The notes beneath the pieces were generated by a model, which saw only the letters and a list, made by a program, of their open reading frames with translations, made no database searches and was not told the origin of the DNA. Below are positions 13,125 to 13,172 of a stretch of DNA of 13,172 bases, one piece after another. Location of the stretch: contig CAYTWF010000072.1 in the NCBI GenBank assembly GCA_964441705.1, positions 1-13,172 of the forward strand, read 5' to 3'. The position numbers and the translations under genes are program-made. Every line of letters starts with the position of its first letter. Position 1 is the first letter of the stretch. Source of the stretch: Eshraghiella sp964441705. GTDB lineage: Bacteria > Bacillota > Clostridia > Lachnospirales > Lachnospiraceae.

Positions 13125-13172
13125 TGTACCCTAGATAGTGGACACAATAGAATAGAGCAAACCCATTTTATG
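13125..13172. mobile_element. Possible end of an IS3-type insertion sequence, cut by the window
   Basis: TGTACCCTAGATAGTGGACA at 13125-13144 starts with TGT and has the TGGACA core seen at the tips of many IS150-group elements. The remaining bases would be the leader of a transposase gene outside the window. No transposase, second end or target duplication is visible, so the call rests on one 20-base resemblance. Confidence 0.3.

Noticed and set aside
13152..13172. GCAAACC followed by a CAT/ATG mini-stem, like the core of a c-di-GMP-I (GEMM) riboswitch
   Set aside because: The preceding conserved CACGCACAGG part is not matched, the downstream GGACGCAAAGC core lies outside the window, and the surroundings look more like an IS end.

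Overview
The window reads as chromosome of a low-GC, Gram-positive anaerobe, most likely a Lachnospiraceae-type Clostridium. This rests on strong GGAGG ribosome sites, ATG/GTG starts, a tandem feoA-feoA-feoB locus, a CotF/ferritin-like protein, a DUF6033-like protein and several multidomain c-di-GMP proteins. The family assignment is inference; there is no rRNA or other marker gene here.

Layout. (1) 54-4011: two same-strand c-di-GMP signalling genes. The first is an HD-GYP response regulator whose receiver has lost its first half at the window edge. The second is a 1011-residue protein with the order REC, degenerate GGDEF, intact EAL, PAS-like, REC, intact GGDEF. Between them they hold both known classes of c-di-GMP phosphodiesterase and one cyclase. 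(2) 4012-4313: an AT-rich gap with a long hairpin, a second small hairpin, helically phased TAGCTAA repeats and a 10-codon micro-ORF. (3) 4314-7740: an AT-rich, tightly coupled five-gene cassette. It encodes a small secreted protein, two ABC-2-like permeases, a BcrA-type ATPase and a membrane-anchored extracytoplasmic protein, and it ends in a strong terminator. I do not recognise it as a named system; it is the best candidate here for an undescribed one. (4) 7816-11142: ferrous iron uptake (two FeoA proteins, FeoB) followed by a ferritin-like protein. Near-identical DtxR-type inverted repeats precede feoA1 and feoB, and a hairpin buries the ribosome site of the ferritin-like gene. (5) 11289-11501, minus strand: a CspA-family cold-shock protein with a long structured 5' leader. 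(6) 11769-12931: thioredoxin, then a DUF6033-like protein whose upstream region has a close match to a sigma-D (sigma-28) flagellar promoter. (7) 12954-13172: a terminator, then non-coding sequence whose last 48 bases look like the start of an insertion sequence.

How the parts work together. The Feo genes import Fe(II). The ferritin-like protein could receive or detoxify it, and the operators suggest metal-dependent repression. The c-di-GMP enzymes and the sigma-D-like promoter both point to motility or surface lifestyle control. The ABC cassette looks like a self-contained export or resistance unit built around its secreted protein.
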